Source: Gammaproteobacteria bacterium
GTDB taxonomy: Bacteria > Pseudomonadota > Gammaproteobacteria > Eutrophobiales > Eutrophobiaceae
DNA: 52,667 nucleotides
Direction: 5' to 3'
Assembly: GCA_030835405.1 (NCBI GenBank)
Contig: JAURPG010000110.1
Span: 1-52,667, forward strand
The position numbers and the translations under genes are program-made. Of the stretch, positions 47,299 through 52,667 are shown piece after piece (position 1 is the stretch's first letter; each line of letters starts with the position of its first letter). A model generated the notes under the pieces. That model ran no database searches and was not told the DNA's origin. It saw only the letters and a list, made by a program, of their open reading frames with translations.

Positions 47299-48288
47299 TT
47301 ACCGTTGAGGAGAAATGCCCAGTCGATCTAAAAGCTGAAGATCTTCCTGCGCCCGTGGATTATCAGTGGTTAATAATTTGTCCCCGTAAAAAATGGAATT
47401 TGCGCCAACAAAATAGCACAGCGACTGCAGCTCCTCATTCATCTCTTTCCGTCCTGCTGACAATCTTACATAAGATGAAGGCATTAATATTCTGGCGGTT
47501 GCAACTGTCCTGACTAATTCAATCCAGTCCATACGCTCAAGATTTTCCAAAGGGGTCCCCTCTGCCCTTACTAACATATTGATCGGAACACTCTCTGGTG
47601 GTGGAGACATGTTTGCAAGTTCCAATAAAAACTTAACCCTGTCCTCGCTGGACTCTCCCATGCCAACTATACCGCCACAACACACATTGATACCAGCGTC
47701 TCTAACATGTCTTAATGTATCGAGACGATCTTCAAACTTTCTGGTTTTAATAATTTCTTTATAATATTCAGGAGAGGTGTCTAAATTGTGATTGTAATAA
47801 TCCAGGCCGGATTCTTTTAATGCCTCGGCGTGTTCGGCCGTTAACATCCCAAGCGTTGCACAGGTTTCCAAACCCTCCTTCTTAACCGATCTAATTATTG
47901 ACTGTAATTTTTTAACATCCCTGTCCTTGGGGCTACGCCATGCAGCGCCCATACAAAACCGTTGAGCTCCTTGACGCTTTGCGTCCCTTGCAGCGATGAC
48001 AATATCTTTTATCTCCATTAAAGGAGTAATCTCTGCGTGTGCTTCGTGATGGGCGCTTTGAGGGCAATAAGCACAATCCTCTGGACAGCCGCCAGATTTT
48101 ATATTCAACAATGTACTTAACTGAACTTCGTTGTGATTAAAATTGTTTCGAAACACTGAATGCGCAGAATAAACAAGATCATTAAACGGTTGCGAATAAA
48201 TTATTTTTACCTGCTCATAAGTCCACAATCGTTCTGCGGCCTGTCGCTCTTTTGAATGGTTTTTTAACTCTTCTTCTATGATTGACAT
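47299..48288 (-). CDS. bioB: Biotin synthase
   Basis: 329 residues from the ATG at 48288. An earlier in-frame ATG at 48336 would fall inside the putative promoter. The radical-SAM cluster Cys are in [23 protein letters not shown], the 2Fe-2S Cys in [10 protein letters not shown] and the Arg in RLSAGRKEM follow. It inserts sulfur into dethiobiotin. First gene of the operon bioB-bioF-bioC-bioD. Confidence 0.97.
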   Translation of the reverse strand: MSIIEEELKNHSKERQAAERLWTYEQVKIIYSQPFNDLVYSAHSVFRNNFNHNEVQLSTLLNIKSGGCPEDCAYCPQSAHHEAHAEITPLMEIKDIVIAARDAKRQGAQRFCMGAAWRSPKDRDVKKLQSIIRSVKKEGLETCATLGMLTAEHAEALKESGLDYYNHNLDTSPEYYKEIIKTRKFEDRLDTLRHVRDAGINVCCGGIVGMGESSEDRVKFLLELANMSPPPESVPINMLVRAEGTPLENLERMDWIELVRTVATARILMPSSYVRLSAGRKEMNEELQSLCYFVGANSIFYGDKLLTTDNPRAQEDLQLLDRLGISPQR

Positions 48289-48321
48289 GAGATGTCGTCT
48301 CGTAGTTTTATTTAATGGGAC

Positions 48322-48349
48322 ATAATAGAGAGGCATGGATTGCTGTCAA
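48322..48349 (-). promoter_or_regulatory. Sigma70-type promoter of the biotin operon
   Basis: On the minus strand TTGACA (48349-48344, perfect) and TATTAT (48327-48322, five of six) are 16 bases apart. The start site would lie near 48315, leaving a leader of about 27 bases before bioB. I see no BirA-type palindrome (TTGTAAACC with its mirror) here, so biotin control is not evident. Confidence 0.7.
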
Positions 48350-48357
48350 CCTTGACG

Positions 48358-51484
<3,127 letters not shown>

Positions 51485-52543
51485 TTAACTTAAAACACCC
51501 TTTTCCACGTGGAACAAAGTAACATCATTCTCTCGCTCTTCCCACTCTGTTGTTGTTATAAACACCTGATTTTCTTGTTTTTTTATTACTTCTAGTAAGT
51601 GCTTACTATTTTCCCGATCTAACTCCGCCGTGTAATCGTCTATTAATACTATGGGGGTTATTTTTCTAATTTCTTGTATTACTCTTGCTTGCGTTATAAG
51701 CAACTGATTTACAAATATCTTTATTTGACCCCTTGAAAACACCTTATTTATGTCCGCTGTTTCTGTTTGAAATGTGATATCTGCCTGATGGGGCCCATTT
51801 CTTGTAAAACCTTTCTTTTGGTCTTGCTCTCTTTGAGAACAAAGATATACATCTAAATCGTTTTCTTCTGGCCAGCCTTGTTTAAATATTACCTCTACTG
51901 GGTTGATGGTTTTTTTCTCAACCCCTTGCTTTAGTTCAGTCGCTAACTGTTTTAAAAAGCTCCTTCTTTGGTCAGTTATATTCTTTGCTAATTTTATCAT
52001 CTCCTCTTCCCATGGACGATATATTTCTACTTTTCTTTCGCCATGTTTTAGAAGAATATTCCGGTGTCTTAGTGCTTTGAAATATTGCTTCCAGGAGAGC
52101 AGGTATTTTGGTTCCACGTGAAACATTGCCCAATCCAACCAGTGTCTACGTTGTTTTGGTGATCCTGTAATGATTTGCTGCGAGTCTTGTGTGATGGTGA
52201 TAATAGGAAGGATTTTTGCGAGCTCTGATACACTTTTTATGTTTTCGTTATTTAGTGTTAGTGAGTTTGTTTTTCCACCTTTTTTTATTTTTAATTTTAG
52301 TGGTTTATAGAATTCATGTTTAATATCTGCTGTGATCGTCAAGATATCTTCAGAGTGATTTATTACATCTCGTATTCTGTGTGTCCTGAAGGATTTAGAC
52401 CTGGCAAGGATATGTAGCGCTTCTAAAAAAGAGGTTTTTCCACTCGCGTTTCTACCGGTAAATATATTGGTTTTCTGGTTTGGGTGTATAACGGCTTGCT
52501 CAAGATTCCTTACCCCCTGAATCTGTACGCTTTCGATATACAT
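51485..52543 (-). CDS. recF: DNA replication and repair protein RecF
   Basis: 352 residues. The SMC-like ATPase has Walker A GRNASGKTS near 29-37 (Ala where most have Gly), the RecF DWAMFHVEP motif, a signature FSRGQIK, and Walker B IVLIDDYTAELD. It loads RecA at gaps with RecO and RecR. By eye the gene is richer in A+T than its neighbours. Seven bases separate it from dnaN. Confidence 0.95.
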   Translation of the reverse strand: MYIESVQIQGVRNLEQAVIHPNQKTNIFTGRNASGKTSFLEALHILARSKSFRTHRIRDVINHSEDILTITADIKHEFYKPLKLKIKKGGKTNSLTLNNENIKSVSELAKILPIITITQDSQQIITGSPKQRRHWLDWAMFHVEPKYLLSWKQYFKALRHRNILLKHGERKVEIYRPWEEEMIKLAKNITDQRRSFLKQLATELKQGVEKKTINPVEVIFKQGWPEENDLDVYLCSQREQDQKKGFTRNGPHQADITFQTETADINKVFSRGQIKIFVNQLLITQARVIQEIRKITPIVLIDDYTAELDRENSKHLLEVIKKQENQVFITTTEWEERENDVTLFHVEKGVLS

Positions 52544-52550
52544 ATTTATC

Positions 52551-52667
52551 CTATAGTCGCATAGGCATGACTACGTATTTACAGTTGTCCTCATCTTCTG
52601 GTAGTAATAAACAGCTGCTATTTGGGTCTTTTATCGCAATCCTGACCTTTTCTGTCTTAACGATACC
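52551..52667 (-). CDS. dnaN: DNA polymerase III beta clamp, C-terminal fragment
   Basis: The last 38 residues, cut by the window edge, read from a TAG at 52553-52551. They end NCKYVVMPMRL, the well-known C-terminus of the sliding clamp, after a VRIAIKDPNSSCLLLP strand. The clamp tethers polymerase III to DNA. The dnaN-recF-gyrB order indicates that dnaA and oriC are probably just beyond the right edge. Confidence 0.95.
   Translation of the reverse strand, partial: GIVKTEKVRIAIKDPNSSCLLLPEDEDNCKYVVMPMRL

Noticed and set aside
51485-52543. Possible horizontal origin of recF from its A+T-rich look and the Ala in Walker A
   Set aside because: It lies in the expected dnaN-recF-gyrB order and keeps all motifs; composition was judged by eye only.

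Overview
The window is a gene-dense stretch of a gammaproteobacterial chromosome with mid-to-low GC by eye. It lies beside the replication origin, since it ends in gyrB-recF-dnaN on the minus strand. Several blocks keep the gene order I know from Pseudomonas and relatives: pilU-pilT/yggS-proC-yggT, coaBC-dut-algC-argB-slmA/pyrE, rsmD-coaD-ferredoxin-ggt, the M16 peptidase pair beside ftsY-ftsE-ftsX-rpoH, and bioB-F-C-D. The genes point to an aerobic, prototrophic, piliated, free-living bacterium. No tRNA, rRNA, insertion sequence, prophage or CRISPR array was seen.

Layout. 1-2.4 kb: end of pyrB, an inactive dihydroorotase (pyrC') and an orphan PyrK-like flavoprotein. 2.5-7.9 kb: a TonB-dependent receptor and three PilT/PilU-family ATPases. 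8.1-10.3 kb: yggS-proC-yggT. 10.3-18.3 kb: exonuclease III, pyrE, a small exported coiled-coil protein, slmA, argB, membrane-anchored algC, dut and coaBC. 18.4-24.7 kb: radC-rpmB-rpmG, a fatty-acid desaturase, a Gld-like ABC exporter and mutM. 24.7-30.4 kb: an almost gapless minus-strand operon (M16 catalytic and non-catalytic peptidases, rsmD, coaD, ferredoxin, gamma-glutamyltransferase). 30.5-34.1 kb: ftsY-ftsE-ftsX and rpoH. 34.2-41.9 kb: cytochrome oxidase assembly genes (cyoE, a Sco-like gene, SURF1) divergent from a caa3-like oxidase operon. 42.0-44.5 kb: a second, unusual oxidase pair. 44.5-48.3 kb: biotin operon. 48.4-52.7 kb: an interrupted comF, then gyrB-recF-dnaN.

Points that stand out. 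(1) A near-perfect CIRCE operator (TTGGCACTC-N9-GAGTGCTAA, 33191-33217) lies inside a sigma70-type promoter for rpoH, which suggests the heat-shock sigma gene is repressed by HrcA. (2) The second oxidase subunit I (42014-43600) has Val where the first His of the CuB His-His pair should be, and Asn for the D-channel Asp. It has a normal CuA subunit II and no subunit III beside it. (3) comF is broken by one in-frame TAA, with recognisable C-terminal sequence continuing after it. (4) SURF1 has no ATG/GTG/TTG start that includes its FRPD motif; a CTG with a good Shine-Dalgarno fits. (5) The main oxidase has a subunit II with two cytochrome c domains and two tandem subunit III paralogues.

No defence or mobile system was found. 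The most novel candidates are the altered heme-copper oxidase and the HrcA-type control of rpoH.
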